Assembly: GCF_016706325.1 (NCBI RefSeq)
Contig: NZ_JADJJX010000002.1
Coordinates: 248,001 to 312,000 of the forward strand
DNA length: 64,000 nt
Origin: Methanothrix sp.
GTDB lineage: Archaea; Halobacteriota; Methanosarcinia; Methanotrichales; Methanotrichaceae
Reading direction: 5' to 3'
Part shown: in pieces, positions 7,816 to 17,297 of the stretch
How the letters are laid out: every line of letters begins with the position of its first letter
Numbering within the stretch: the stretch's first letter is position 1
Notes under the pieces: generated by a model
What the model was told of the DNA's origin: nothing
What the model saw: only the letters and a program-made list of their open reading frames with translations
Database searches by the model: none
Made by a program: the position numbers and the translations under genes

Positions 7816-9048
7816 TTATGCCTCCTTGAGGCTCTCCGTCGTCTTCACCTGGTAGGCATAGTTGATCTCCGTCTCCTGGCGGGGCGACAGATCCAGCTTC
7901 CACTTCAAAGTGGTGGCTGTTCTCTCATCCGGCTGGGGCGAGATCGAGACCACCACCGCCTCCTGGGGTACGTAATCGATCGCCTCCAAAGTCGCCGCCC
8001 TGTCCAGATTGCTCTTGATCTTCAATCGGTAGCTCCAGGTCTGGATGATCTCTTTGACAGTGCGGTTCCCCTCCGGAGAGCCGACCGCCCTGATCTCCTC
8101 CGTCTTATTGTAGTCGGAGAGCTTTCGCTCCAGCTTCAGATCGGCAGAGGTTCCAACCACAATGGAGGCATTGGTGCCCGCCGGGGTGTAAGGCATCTGG
8201 ATGGTGGAGACGTACTCGCCATTCCGGTAGAGCATAGCCCTCCCCTCCGGCCAGGGGCTCTTTTGGGTGTTGTTCACCCGGATCTCCTCATCCGCCGGGC
8301 CTTCAGGCTGCCAGCTGGCATCCCAGGTGTAGATCCTCACCAGCGGAGAATCCTCTTCGAAGAGGGGAAAGCCGATCTCCTTGTTCATAGCTAGATCCTT
8401 CCGTCCCTCCAGCTCGAAGATATAGAGAGTCTCCAGTTCTCCCGTGGACGGAAGATCCCCGGCGGCTTTAGCCTCAAACGCCCCCTTCATGACATAACTG
8501 GCACCTTCAGCATTGGCAGCAGCCCTGGGGGCGGGATAGACGGTCACATCCGAAGATAAGCCGGCCACCAGCTTGAGGCGCACGTTCTTCAGATCCTCTC
8601 CACCCTGGTTGCTCACCACGGCATTGGACTTCACCAGCACCCGATCCTCTGAAAGGTGCAGATCGTATATGGGCTTCCAGGCAGCAGAGCGGTACATGAG
8701 ATAGCTCAGATCGAATCTCTGCGATCCAGGGGAGGATATGTTCAGTGTATAGATGGGATCGGCCTCATAGACCACCCTCTCGATGCTGGCATTGCTCACA
8801 GAGAGGAGAACTGAGCTCTGATCGGCCTTATCCGGCACATTCACCACGAACTTGTGGGCACCCTCAGTCACATCCAACAACCCTGTCCTCTTGACTGTCA
8901 TCAGGCCATCAGGATAGATGGTGACGGAGTCCACAGGAAGGGTGATGGCGGTTGTGGCCTCGACAGAGGAGCCATCGGCTGCTGCCAGGGCGGCTGGCAG
9001 ACAGAGAGATGGCAGCATAAGCAGCAGGAGCGCTGCAATGGATTTCAA
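7816..9048 (-). CDS. Secreted DUF4139-like protein
   Basis: 410 aa. The N-terminus (KSIAALLLLMLPSLCLPAALAAADG) is a signal peptide, so the protein is exported. The body is beta-rich: DSVTIYPDG near residue 40, a region LSYLMYRSAAWKPIYDL typical of DUF4139 domains, and WKLDLSPRQETEINYAYQV close to the end. Function of the family is unknown; mucoidy-inhibitor-like and receptor-like roles have been suggested for relatives. An ATG at 9099 is open, but a perfect GGAGGTGTC ends six bases before TTG at 9048, which also starts the signal peptide, so TTG is chosen. No terminal membrane anchor is seen. Confidence 0.75.
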   Translation of the reverse strand: MKSIAALLLLMLPSLCLPAALAAADGSSVEATTAITLPVDSVTIYPDGLMTVKRTGLLDVTEGAHKFVVNVPDKADQSSVLLSVSNASIERVVYEADPIYTLNISSPGSQRFDLSYLMYRSAAWKPIYDLHLSEDRVLVKSNAVVSNQGGEDLKNVRLKLVAGLSSDVTVYPAPRAAANAEGASYVMKGAFEAKAAGDLPSTGELETLYIFELEGRKDLAMNKEIGFPLFEEDSPLVRIYTWDASWQPEGPADEEIRVNNTQKSPWPEGRAMLYRNGEYVSTIQMPYTPAGTNASIVVGTSADLKLERKLSDYNKTEEIRAVGSPEGNRTVKEIIQTWSYRLKIKSNLDRAATLEAIDYVPQEAVVVSISPQPDERTATTLKWKLDLSPRQETEINYAYQVKTTESLKEA

Positions 9049-9135
9049 GTTTGACACCTCCTTATAAAATTGTGTCTCATTGCTATTATAGCTTATCAAC
9101 GATAGAGAAAAAGAGATGTTTGAAGATATGAGCCG

Positions 9136-11493
9136 CTAGTAGTTCTCTATCGGCACTGGCTCTATGCTGTCAGCAGTCTGAAAGCGGAAGACCCGGGAGT
9201 AGAAATACAGCTCCGCATCCAGGGCCCTTTTGATGTTCTCTGCCCTCCTGAAGCCATGCTGCTCCCCCTCGAACTCGACTAAGGCAGTGGGCAGGCCCCG
9301 GGCTCGCAGGGCATCGAACATCATCCTGGCCTGATTGGGGGGGACGATCCTGTCCTCAGTCCCCTGGAAGAAGATCACCGGGCAGGAGAGCTTCTCCGGG
9401 AAGTGGATGGGAGAGCGATCCCGGTAGATATCGCGACGCTCGGGGTATGGGCCCACCAGGCCATCCAGATATCGCGATTCAAACTTATGGGTCTCCCGGG
9501 CGAGAACCTCCAGGTCGCTCACCCCATAGTAGCTTGCCCCGGCCTGGAAGGTACTGCGAAAGGCAAGAGCGGCCAGGGTGGTGTACCCGCCGGCACTCCC
9601 GCCGCGGATGATCAGGCGTTCGGAATCTACATCGCCCCTTTCTGCCAGAAAGGCGGCTCCATTTGCGCAGTCATCGACATCAACTATCCCCCATTTGCCC
9701 TTGAGGCGCTCTCGATAAGCCCTGCCATAGCCGGTGCTGCCGCCGTAGTTCACATCAAGCACTGCAATACCCCTGCTGGTCCAGTGCTGGATCATCAGGT
9801 TAAGGGCGCTGGAGGCTGCTCCTGTGGGGCCGCCGTGGCTGATTACCAGCAATGGTGGCCGCTCGCCGGGAGGGGCCTGGAAATCAGCATTCTTCGGCCG
9901 GTAGAAGAAGGCATGAGCCAATAGGCCGCCCCCGGTGGGGTAGTCTATCGCCTCCGGCCGGGAGATGTATCCCCGGTCGACATCCACCCGCCCCGAGCGG
10001 CGCAGCACTTCGATCTCGCCTGATGAGAGATCAAGCTTCACCACCGAGGTGGCCAGATCGGGAGAGCCGGCGATGAAGAGGGCATGATCCCGGCAGGCCT
10101 CAAGATAGGAGATCTCAGTGAAGGGCGTCTTTATTGGGTCGATCTTCAGGCAGGATGCGTCCAGGCGGGCCAGCTTCCAGATTCCGTCCTGAGCATAGGT
10201 GCAGATGATGCGGTCAGGGGTGAGAAAGGCATAAGTGGAAAAGCCGAATCGCCACTGGGGCCTGGACAGCTCCGCCTGGATATCGGTGAGGGCTAGGGCG
10301 TGGCCGTCCTGCCAGCAGTAGAGGTTGGACCAGCCCGTCCGGTCGGAGACGAAGTGAAGGACGCCGTCAGGCGACCACTGCGGCTGGAATATGGACTCTT
10401 CGGACCCTCCGGCCACCCTTTCCACGGCGCCCAGTGAGCCGTCCTTCTCCAGCTCGCCCGTCCACAGCTCAGTCCCATCCCAGGGCATCTGGGGATGATT
10501 CCAGGCCAGCCAGGCCAGCCTTCTTCCGTCCGGGCTGATGCGGGGAGAGGAGTAGAAGTCATATCCCTTTGCCAGGACCTGCATCTCCACCTCGCCATCC
10601 AGATCGATGGCCACAATGGTATTGAGAGCCTCTCTGCCCGGCAGGCGGTGATCCTCGCAGACGCATATGATGCGGCTGCAGCGGGCATCGATCACCCCGT
10701 CGGCATATCGGCGCCCGCCGGCGGGGGTGATGGGGCAGGGGGCCGAGCCCTGGTCAAGGCGGTAGAGCCGTTGATCGGCGAAGTTGGAGAAGATGAGAGT
10801 GCGAGCAAAGACCGTGTATGCCCCTCCGCCGTACTCATGCACCCGGGTCCTGGCATTGAGGGGGGCGGGTGTAATATCCTCTACCTCCTTTCCAGGGCTC
10901 TTTCTCACGATGACATATCTTCCACCCTCTGTAGGGCGCGATTCGATCCAGTAGATGTCCTGGCCATCATAAGCGACCTCTTCCAGGCCTATTGTCTCGG
11001 ATGCGATCATATCAGAGGTGATGGGCGACTTCCATGAGCCATATGGGGCGAGCTTTTGCATGGACATCCTTTTTGCTTTTTTGTTTTGAATTGTGCAGAA
11101 GCCGTGGCCCCAATAGTTAAGTTTATAATTCATTTCCGGAGTCCATTTTTTTTCCAGTCTTGAACTTTTATGAATGTCCCATCGAAGTGCCCGAGATTTT
11201 CCTTGTGAGAATGTAGCGCAGGACCCTTTATTTAATACACAAACTATCAAGAATTCTGCCATCAGGTTTGCTGAACGGCCAAATGGAACAGGATTTAAGT
11301 TTGTCAGCGTCTTCACCTGTATGGTATGCATTTTATTAGCATCTTGGCTGTAGATAACTAAATCAATCCCCTTAGCATTTCTGCTGGTTGGCAGGCAATT
11401 CCAACCTTCTCTTGAGAGTACATAGCAGACATAGAAAAGACCAATATTTCCTACAAGCTGGTTCGGCAATTTTGGCAAGAGTTCATCATGCAT
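9136..11493 (-). CDS. S9 family peptidase with N-terminal nuclease-like extension
   Basis: 785 aa. Residues 145-785 form an S9 (prolyl oligopeptidase/acylaminoacyl peptidase) enzyme: a beta-propeller (WSPDG, ISPDGRRLAW repeats) followed by an alpha/beta hydrolase with Ser in RGGSAGGYT, Asp in GTEDRIVP and His in GEQHGF. It likely cleaves short or acylated peptides in the cytoplasm; no signal peptide is seen. Residues 1-142 are different: GNIGLFYVCYVLSREGWN and GIDLVIYS...IQVKT give the D-x(n)-QxK pattern of PD-(D/E)XK proteins that usually stand alone. This part of the DNA is clearly more A/T-rich. The peptidase alone could start at ATG 11067 or 11061, so the joint may be a recent in-frame fusion or two translation units. 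Confidence 0.85.
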   Translation of the reverse strand: MHDELLPKLPNQLVGNIGLFYVCYVLSREGWNCLPTSRNAKGIDLVIYSQDANKMHTIQVKTLTNLNPVPFGRSANLMAEFLIVCVLNKGSCATFSQGKSRALRWDIHKSSRLEKKWTPEMNYKLNYWGHGFCTIQNKKAKRMSMQKLAPYGSWKSPITSDMIASETIGLEEVAYDGQDIYWIESRPTEGGRYVIVRKSPGKEVEDITPAPLNARTRVHEYGGGAYTVFARTLIFSNFADQRLYRLDQGSAPCPITPAGGRRYADGVIDARCSRIICVCEDHRLPGREALNTIVAIDLDGEVEMQVLAKGYDFYSSPRISPDGRRLAWLAWNHPQMPWDGTELWTGELEKDGSLGAVERVAGGSEESIFQPQWSPDGVLHFVSDRTGWSNLYCWQDGHALALTDIQAELSRPQWRFGFSTYAFLTPDRIICTYAQDGIWKLARLDASCLKIDPIKTPFTEISYLEACRDHALFIAGSPDLATSVVKLDLSSGEIEVLRRSGRVDVDRGYISRPEAIDYPTGGGLLAHAFFYRPKNADFQAPPGERPPLLVISHGGPTGAASSALNLMIQHWTSRGIAVLDVNYGGSTGYGRAYRERLKGKWGIVDVDDCANGAAFLAERGDVDSERLIIRGGSAGGYTTLAALAFRSTFQAGASYYGVSDLEVLARETHKFESRYLDGLVGPYPERRDIYRDRSPIHFPEKLSCPVIFFQGTEDRIVPPNQARMMFDALRARGLPTALVEFEGEQHGFRRAENIKRALDAELYFYSRVFRFQTADSIEPVPIENY

Positions 11494-11834
11494 AATTTTA
11501 GCTCCTTTGGCACTAAAGCCCGTTCAATATACATAGTTATAGGAAAGTTAAATCAGTGACCAATCTGATATCCTTCTCAGGATGATTGCCGCCATTAAGA
11601 TTATTTTAAGCAGAAGGATTCGATCCAGCATATGGAGGCCTCATGGCCCTGATTTTGCCATATAGGATAATTATCTCTTTGCCAGTTCCAAGCGACGATT
11701 CATCCCATATGAATAAATCTTCTATAAATACAATTCTATGTTAAATATCCCATTAGAGGCTCTATATGCCCGCCAACGTAATCCTTATATCGATTCATCC
11801 TTTCTCTGAACTCAGATCTAATCATGGTGTTCAC
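11494..11834. promoter_or_regulatory. Intergenic 341 bp with argS promoter
   Basis: No gene is seen. It separates divergent genes. TTCTATAAATAC near 11727 and CCTTATATCG at 11777-11787 are both TATA-like; the second is correctly placed for an argS transcript starting near 11810. Confidence 0.5.
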
Positions 11835-13517
11835 ATGTTTCTTGATTTTATGAGCGAGGTCGAGGGCCTGCTGAAAGGCGCCCTCGATCGCTGCGGCTTC
11901 AATGTAGAGGAGGGCATAAACAGCCTGGGGCTTGATCTCTGCCCTCAGGCCGACCTGGCCTCTTCCGTCGCCTTCCGCCTGGCACCGGTGTTGAAAAAGA
12001 GCCCGGCTGCCATAGCAGAAGAGATCTATCAGGCGATCTGCTCAGAATACTGCAACGTGGAAAAAGTGGAGATTGCCGGCCCCTACCTGAACTTCTTCAT
12101 GAACCAGAAGTTCCTGCACACGGTCTTGGAGCAGGCCCTGGCCGATGACGCCTGGACTGGGAGGATGAGAGAGAGGGTGATAGTGGAGCACACCTCCGCC
12201 AACCCAAACGGACCGCTCCATGTGGGCCATATCAGAAACTCAGTGATCGGCGATACCCTGGTCAGAATACTCCGCCGGGCGGGCTGCACCGTCGACGCCC
12301 AGTACTACATCAACGATATGGGCCGGCAGGAGGCGATGGTGGTGGTGGGCTGCGATCACTTCCAGCTCGATGATAGCAAAGCCGATCATGCCACCGCCCG
12401 GGTCTACATCGCTGCCAATAAGGAGATGGAGACGAACCCCGCCATCCGGGAGGAGGCTGACCGGGTGATCCAGCTCTATGAGGCAGGAGATCCAAAGATC
12501 ACCGCCAAGATCCAGTCTGCCGTCCGCTATGCCATCAGCGGAATTGAGGAGACCCTCGAGAGGATGAACATCCGTCACGACAACTACCACTGGGAGTCGG
12601 AGTTCGTGCGGGATGGCAGTGTGGCCGAGATCCTGAAGCGGCTGGAGAAGACCGGCCTGGTGGCCTGGGAGGAGGGATCGCTTCAGCTGGATCTGAGCGA
12701 ATACGGTTTTAAGAAGAAGTTGGTCTTGAAGAGGGGCGATGGAACCACACTGTACATCACCCGCGATCTGGCCTATCACCGCTGGAAGTCGGCCCACTCC
12801 GATCGTGTGGTGAACATCCTTGGAGCGGACCATAAACTGATCTCCGGACAGCTCAAGGCTGCCCTTCGCCTGCTGGGAATCCGCGAGCCGGAGGTGGTGA
12901 TATTCGAGTTCGTATCCCTGCCCACCGGCTCCATGAGCACCCGCAAGGGAAAGTTCATCTCCGCAGACGAGCTGCTGGATGAGGTGGAGAAGCAGGCCTT
13001 CCTTGAGGTCAAAGCCCGCCGGCCGGATGAGAGCGAGGAGTTTTTGAAGGAGGTGGGCCGGCAGGTCTCCAGTGGCGCAGTGCGCTACGATGTGGTTCGT
13101 GTCTCCGCGGACAAGGCCACCACCTTCGACTGGAAACAGGCCCTGGACTTCGAGAAGCTATCTGCCCCCTTCATCCAGTACTCTCATGCCCGCGCCTGTA
13201 GCATCCTGCGCAAAGCGGATTTGAAAGAAGAGCTCCAGATCGATCTGCTGACCAGCGAGTACGAGGTCGCCCTGATCAAGAAGATCGCCCAGTTCGACCT
13301 GGTCATCGACAGAGCAGCGCGGGAGCTGAAGCCCCATCAACTGGCCACCTATGCCCGTGAACTGGCAGAGAGCTTCAATCTCTTCTATCGCTACAGCCCG
13401 GTGCTGGATGCCGCCCCTGAACTCCGGGATGCCAGGCTGGCTCTGGTCAGGGGGGCCAGAAATGCTCTGCGAGCCACCCTGGAGACCCTGGGAATATCCC
13501 CTCTGGAGAGCATGTAA
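11835..13517 (+). CDS. argS: Arginyl-tRNA synthetase
   Basis: 560 aa class I synthetase charging tRNA-Arg. Order of parts: N-terminal D-loop binding domain (FLDFMSEVEGLL), HIGH motif as PNGPLHVGHIRNS (about residue 125), the archaeal KMSKS form MSTRKGKFIS (about residue 385), and the all-helical anticodon domain (RACSILRKA, ARELAESFN). An in-frame ATG at 11766 would add 23 residues without family similarity and lies upstream of the better TATA box; GGTG stands five bases before the ATG at 11835. Monocistronic. Confidence 0.95.
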   Translation: MFLDFMSEVEGLLKGALDRCGFNVEEGINSLGLDLCPQADLASSVAFRLAPVLKKSPAAIAEEIYQAICSEYCNVEKVEIAGPYLNFFMNQKFLHTVLEQALADDAWTGRMRERVIVEHTSANPNGPLHVGHIRNSVIGDTLVRILRRAGCTVDAQYYINDMGRQEAMVVVGCDHFQLDDSKADHATARVYIAANKEMETNPAIREEADRVIQLYEAGDPKITAKIQSAVRYAISGIEETLERMNIRHDNYHWESEFVRDGSVAEILKRLEKTGLVAWEEGSLQLDLSEYGFKKKLVLKRGDGTTLYITRDLAYHRWKSAHSDRVVNILGADHKLISGQLKAALRLLGIREPEVVIFEFVSLPTGSMSTRKGKFISADELLDEVEKQAFLEVKARRPDESEEFLKEVGRQVSSGAVRYDVVRVSADKATTFDWKQALDFEKLSAPFIQYSHARACSILRKADLKEELQIDLLTSEYEVALIKKIAQFDLVIDRAARELKPHQLATYARELAESFNLFYRYSPVLDAAPELRDARLALVRGARNALRATLETLGISPLESM

Positions 13518-13541
13518 GGCTCACTGAGCCGGTCTTGGGCC

Positions 13542-13561
13542 GGGGGGGGGGGGGGGGGGGG
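13542..13561 (+). repeat. Homopolymer G tract (20 G)
   Basis: Twenty consecutive G residues lie 25 bases after the argS stop and are followed by the palindrome GCACCGGTGC. Such a run is unstable in replication and in sequencing, so the exact length should not be trusted. Confidence 0.9.
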
Positions 13562-13617
13562 CACCGGTGCTATGAGAGGCGGCTCAGGATCACAGGTGTG
13601 TTTTGAATTGGGCTTGC

Positions 13618-13633
13618 TTCTTTGTTTTTTTAT
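13618..13633 (+). terminator. T-rich terminator after argS
   Basis: TTCTTTGTTTTTTTAT is the first strong T tract after argS and would act as an archaeal intrinsic terminator. The remaining gap to pspA (to 13915) shows no supported gene. Confidence 0.5.
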
Positions 13634-13825
13634 GATCTTCAAATCATCCGTGCTCGGATGACAAAGAGGGACAAAAGCAGAGTCAATATGATCTTTTTCA
13701 TCTATTCACCTCCAGGTTCAATTCCGTCTCATCGTAGTTCATCCTTTTCCTCAATCCAGCCTCATACTATGCTCAGATGTTCAATTGCCCCACCTTGTGC
13801 ACAGATGGCATCATACGCACAATAG

Positions 13826-13836
13826 CCTATAAATAT
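13826..13836 (+). promoter_or_regulatory. TATA box of pspA
   Basis: GCCTATAAATA lies in A/T-rich DNA about 85 bases before the pspA ATG; GGAGAATTGAT precedes the start codon. Confidence 0.5.
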
Positions 13837-13915
13837 CAAAAATAACATAAGTATGCGCAATTTGCATTCAATCATAAAAACAATGGAGAAGAGATAGACT
13901 GAATGGAGAATTGAT

Positions 13916-14611
13916 ATGGGTTTCTTAGATCGGATGAGCACTGTCGTGCAGGCGAAGATGAATAAGATCATGAACAGGATCGAGGATCCCAGAGAGGTCC
14001 TCGATGTCTCTTATGAAAAGCAGCTACAACTGCTGCAGAATGTCAAGAGAGGAGTGGCAGAGGTTGCCACCTCCAAGAAGAGGCTTGAGCTGCAGAAGGC
14101 CAAGCTGCAGATGAGCATCGATAAGCTTGACGGCCAGGCCAAGGAGGCCATCTCCGCCAACCGGGAGGACCTGGCGCGAAAGGCCCTGGAGAGCAAGGCC
14201 ATGATGCAGGCCCAGTCAAATGCCCTGGACAGGGAGATCGCTGAGCTAAACAATCAGCAGCAGAAGCTGCAGGCTGCTGAGAGCCGTCTGGCCACCAAGG
14301 TGGAGGCCTTTCGCACCAAGAAGGAGACCATCAAGGCCCAGTACTCAGCCGCCGATGCTCAGGTCAAGATCACCGAGTCCGTCACCGGCATCAGCGAGGA
14401 GATGGCAGATGTGGGGCTGGCAGTTCAAAGGGCAGAAGAGAAGACTGAGGATATGAAGGCCCGCTCAGCCGCTCTGGATGAACTCCTGGAGTCCGGGACC
14501 CTCACCGATTACTCGGGTGGAGATGAGATCGAGGCGGAGCTGGCGCGGGTCAAGGCCAAGAACACAGTGGATGAGGAGCTGGCCAGATTGAAGGCGGAGA
14601 TGAACAAATGA
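13916..14611 (+). CDS. pspA: PspA/IM30 (ESCRT-III-like) membrane-stress protein
   Basis: 231 aa. The whole chain is helical coiled coil, as in PspA/IM30/Vipp1, peripheral proteins that polymerise on the cytoplasmic membrane and protect it under stress. Seen: start MGFLDRMSTVVQAKMNKIMNRIEDP with the typical amphipathic first helix, followed by long heptad stretches rich in K, E, Q and A, and an acidic end. Length is normal. It overlaps the next gene by four bases (ATGA), so the two are translated together. Confidence 0.93.
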   Translation: MGFLDRMSTVVQAKMNKIMNRIEDPREVLDVSYEKQLQLLQNVKRGVAEVATSKKRLELQKAKLQMSIDKLDGQAKEAISANREDLARKALESKAMMQAQSNALDREIAELNNQQQKLQAAESRLATKVEAFRTKKETIKAQYSAADAQVKITESVTGISEEMADVGLAVQRAEEKTEDMKARSAALDELLESGTLTDYSGGDEIEAELARVKAKNTVDEELARLKAEMNK

Positions 14612-14886
14612 TCATCAGAATCCTGGGAGAGGGTCAGTTCAGCTTGGATGAGAGCCGTCTGGGCGAGCTGAACATTATAGACAACAGGATCGTGGATCAC
14701 GTGACGAGAGGCGATCAGGATGGCTACAGGAAAGATCTGGCCAGGATGATCGCCATGGTAAAAGAGCTGGGGAACCTGATCAGCGATGAGGAGATCGTCC
14801 CCTCGGACATCATAATCCCGCCCGCGGATCTCTCCTTTGAGGAGGCAAAGGATATCTTCTGCCATGATGGGCTGATTGAGGGCTAA
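14608..14886 (+). CDS. PspA-associated protein PspAA
   Basis: 92 aa small soluble protein starting MIIRILGEGQF. Proteins of this type (PspAA domain) are encoded beside pspA in actinobacteria and archaea and are thought to help couple PspA to its partners; their exact role is not settled. The four-base overlap with pspA and the matching length support the call. It is acidic with no membrane segment. Confidence 0.8.
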   Translation: MIIRILGEGQFSLDESRLGELNIIDNRIVDHVTRGDQDGYRKDLARMIAMVKELGNLISDEEIVPSDIIIPPADLSFEEAKDIFCHDGLIEG

Positions 14887-14917
14887 AAGAGCCTGCTCGC
14901 ATCCGGATGATCAAAGG

Positions 14918-15853
14918 ATGAAGAACCACGAGATCAAGACAGTCGAGCGGCGGTTTCTCTTCGCCATCCTCCTCACCCTTGTCATCCTCATAGTGGAGCT
15001 TGTAGGCAGTTGGTGGACAGACAGCCTGGCCCTGCTCTCCGATGCCGCTCATGTCTTCCTGGACATATTCGCCATCGGCCTCAGCTGGCTGGCCATCCGC
15101 CTCTCGACCATGCCGGCGAACGAGCGCTATAGCTATGGTTTTCACCGTTTTGAGGTGATAGCCTCTCTGGCCAACGGACTGACCCTGGGATTCGTCTCCC
15201 TGGGGATACTGGTGGAGGCCTACCACAGGCTCTCAGAGCCAGCAGCAGTCAAAGGGCTGGACCTTCTCCTCCTGGCCATCTTCGGCCTGGCAGTCAACCT
15301 GATTGTGGCCTATATCCTGGGAGGCGGCCACCTCCACCGCCATGATCACCAATCCCATTCTGAGGACCTGAATATCAGGTCAGCGAGGCTCCATGTGCTG
15401 GGAGATGCTGCCGCCTCCCTGGGAGTGATCGTCGCTGGAATTGTCATCTGGCAGACAGGCTGGACCCAGGCCGACCCCATAGCCAGCATAATCATCAGCC
15501 TGATAATATTCATCAGCTCCTACCGGCTGATCAGAGACTCGCTCCGCATCATGATGGAAGGTGTTCCGGCATATATCAACCTGGAGGATGTATCCCGGGC
15601 CATCGGCAGTGTTCCCGGTGTGCTCCAGGTCCATGACCTGCATGTCTGGGGGGTATGCTCTGCTCACACCATCCTCAGCGCCCACGTAGTGATCAAGGAC
15701 CAGATGCTCTCTTCGGGGGAGAGGATATTGGAGGGGATCAGAGAAAATCTCCATGAGCTCTTCGGAATTGAGCATACCACCATCCAGCTTGAGTGTGAGA
15801 GCTGCGGGCAGGGGAGCGTATCCAGGGCTTCTCTCGCCGAAGGTGAAAGATGA
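14918..15853 (+). CDS. Cation diffusion facilitator (CDF) metal exporter
   Basis: 311 aa. CDF proteins exchange cytoplasmic Zn, Fe, Mn or similar ions for protons. Seen: six membrane segments in about residues 14-205, the metal site residues in LLSDAAHVFLD (TM2) and HVLGDAAASLG (TM5), a His-rich loop GGGHLHRHDHQSHSE between TM4 and TM5 typical of zinc transporters, and a cytoplasmic domain with HDLHVWGV. A TTG at 14876 is open and would overlap pspAA, but the ATG at 14918 with AAAGG just upstream matches the family start. Probably co-transcribed with pspA, so metal export and envelope stress may be linked. Confidence 0.92.
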   Translation: MKNHEIKTVERRFLFAILLTLVILIVELVGSWWTDSLALLSDAAHVFLDIFAIGLSWLAIRLSTMPANERYSYGFHRFEVIASLANGLTLGFVSLGILVEAYHRLSEPAAVKGLDLLLLAIFGLAVNLIVAYILGGGHLHRHDHQSHSEDLNIRSARLHVLGDAAASLGVIVAGIVIWQTGWTQADPIASIIISLIIFISSYRLIRDSLRIMMEGVPAYINLEDVSRAIGSVPGVLQVHDLHVWGVCSAHTILSAHVVIKDQMLSSGERILEGIRENLHELFGIEHTTIQLECESCGQGSVSRASLAEGER

Positions 15854-15862
15854 AGCAAGCAC

Positions 15863-15941
15863 AGATAATGCCTAGATAATGCCTAGATAATGCTTGAGGG
15901 CTGAGAGGCTGCTGGCGGGGGCTGCATGGATGTGCCCCCAG
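15863..15941. repeat. Short tandem repeat and hairpin between convergent genes
   Basis: AGATAATGCCT is repeated three times (15863-15894, last copy degenerate). A hairpin pairing CTGGCGGGGGC with GCCCCCAG follows at about 15911-15940. Located between convergent genes, the hairpin could serve as a terminator for both, although no T tract follows. Confidence 0.5.
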
Positions 15942-15956
15942 CTGATCCTACTGATT

Positions 15957-17297
15957 CTAATGCAGCGCTCCGTCCGATCTCATGAGATCAAGACATCTGA
16001 GAACGGAGTAAGCTGAGCGGTTGACCCCGGCGCTCCTCTTCTCGGTGTCAGTTCCCACGCAATAGAGGTTCTTCACCGGGGTTCTCACATCCCCGAAGCC
16101 CAGGTTCAAGCCCCAGGATGCTTTCTCCGGTATAAGCTCCTGGTAGTGAATCATATCTATATAATCCTCTATATTCGGGACCTTCTGGATGATGGACTGG
16201 AAGGCCTTCCTCTTCATCTCCTGTATATCGTACTCCCCATCCAGGGTGAATGCTATGCCCACGAGCTGATTGCCCCTTGGGGCCAATGTGGGATCATAGT
16301 TGGTGGTCGGAACCACCCAGGCATATGGGTCTGAGTCCACCCACATCTCAGAGCCGTATTTGGGAAATAGCCTTCTGGTCAGGCCCAGCCATATGGTCAG
16401 GGACCTGACCTTCTTGATCGTGGAGAGGTTCTCAGTGTATTCCGCAGGCAGGCCGTCGACCAGAACGGGCAGCTTGGAGGAGAAGCCCGAGTACACCACC
16501 ATATCGCATTCATAGCTATCCCGATTGCTGATAACCCGATCCGCCCGGACAACCTGATCTCCTCTCCTGGCTCCGTCGATCTTCAAGACCCTCTCATTTG
16601 TGATTATCTTCACCCTTCCCTCGGGGAATGAGGAGATGATGGAGTTGATTATTGATTGGAGCCCGCCCTTCGGATAGCCCTGATCCTTGGCTCCCTCGGT
16701 TATGAACAGATCGTACAGCTTTCCCACGTAGGGCACAGAATGGGTATTGTGAATCTTGTTGTCTATGAACCGGGAGATGGGAGCATTATCTGCTGATGTG
16801 CCCACCATGAAGTAGCATAGCCAGTCCAAAAATCTCCTGGTGGTGCTGGATAGATCATTGGGAAGAACGGCAGATAGGGGTATATTGGAGAAGTCCTTGC
16901 CCGAGTGCAGGAGATAGAGGGTATTGAAGAGCGCCCTCATCAAGAGCAGCCTGTCTGTCATGGGAATCAGGCTGAATGTCAGCCAGGAGTTGATGCTCCA
17001 GGGAAAGGGTTTGATCTCATCGCCCATTCGCACATAGTACTTTCCAAAGGGGACAAACTGAGGGACTACGCTGAAGTACCTGTCCATCAGCACCTTTAAG
17101 GGGCCGCTTTTCAGCCTGGTTATGGCATGAGGGCCGGTATCCAGGCGGTAGCCGTCCACCTCATAAGATCTGCAGACTCCGCCAATATGGTCCTCCTTCT
17201 CCAAGATCAGTACGTTCTTCCCTTCCCGGGAGAGAGCGAGTGCTGTCAACAAGCCGCTGATCCCTGAGCCTACGACCACAACATCATTCTTTTTCAT
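15957..17297 (-). CDS. FAD-dependent oxidoreductase, phytoene desaturase-like
   Basis: 446 aa flavoprotein. Seen: N-terminal dinucleotide-binding motif VVVVGSGISGLLTALALSR followed by ILEKEDHIGG, the RLDTGPHAIT stretch, and a C-terminal FAD motif NLYCVGTDTEKRSAGVNRSAYS. These mark the carotenoid desaturase/protoporphyrinogen oxidase/amine oxidase superfamily. In methanogens relatives act on isoprenoid chains or are of unknown substrate; no carotenoid or lipid genes neighbour it here, so the substrate is not assigned. A TATA-like GATATTAAAAA lies just upstream on the minus strand. Confidence 0.82.
   Translation of the reverse strand: MKKNDVVVVGSGISGLLTALALSREGKNVLILEKEDHIGGVCRSYEVDGYRLDTGPHAITRLKSGPLKVLMDRYFSVVPQFVPFGKYYVRMGDEIKPFPWSINSWLTFSLIPMTDRLLLMRALFNTLYLLHSGKDFSNIPLSAVLPNDLSSTTRRFLDWLCYFMVGTSADNAPISRFIDNKIHNTHSVPYVGKLYDLFITEGAKDQGYPKGGLQSIINSIISSFPEGRVKIITNERVLKIDGARRGDQVVRADRVISNRDSYECDMVVYSGFSSKLPVLVDGLPAEYTENLSTIKKVRSLTIWLGLTRRLFPKYGSEMWVDSDPYAWVVPTTNYDPTLAPRGNQLVGIAFTLDGEYDIQEMKRKAFQSIIQKVPNIEDYIDMIHYQELIPEKASWGLNLGFGDVRTPVKNLYCVGTDTEKRSAGVNRSAYSVLRCLDLMRSDGALH

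Noticed and set aside
13622..13825. 67-codon open frame after argS
   Set aside because: Begins in a T-rich terminator and has no recognised protein features.
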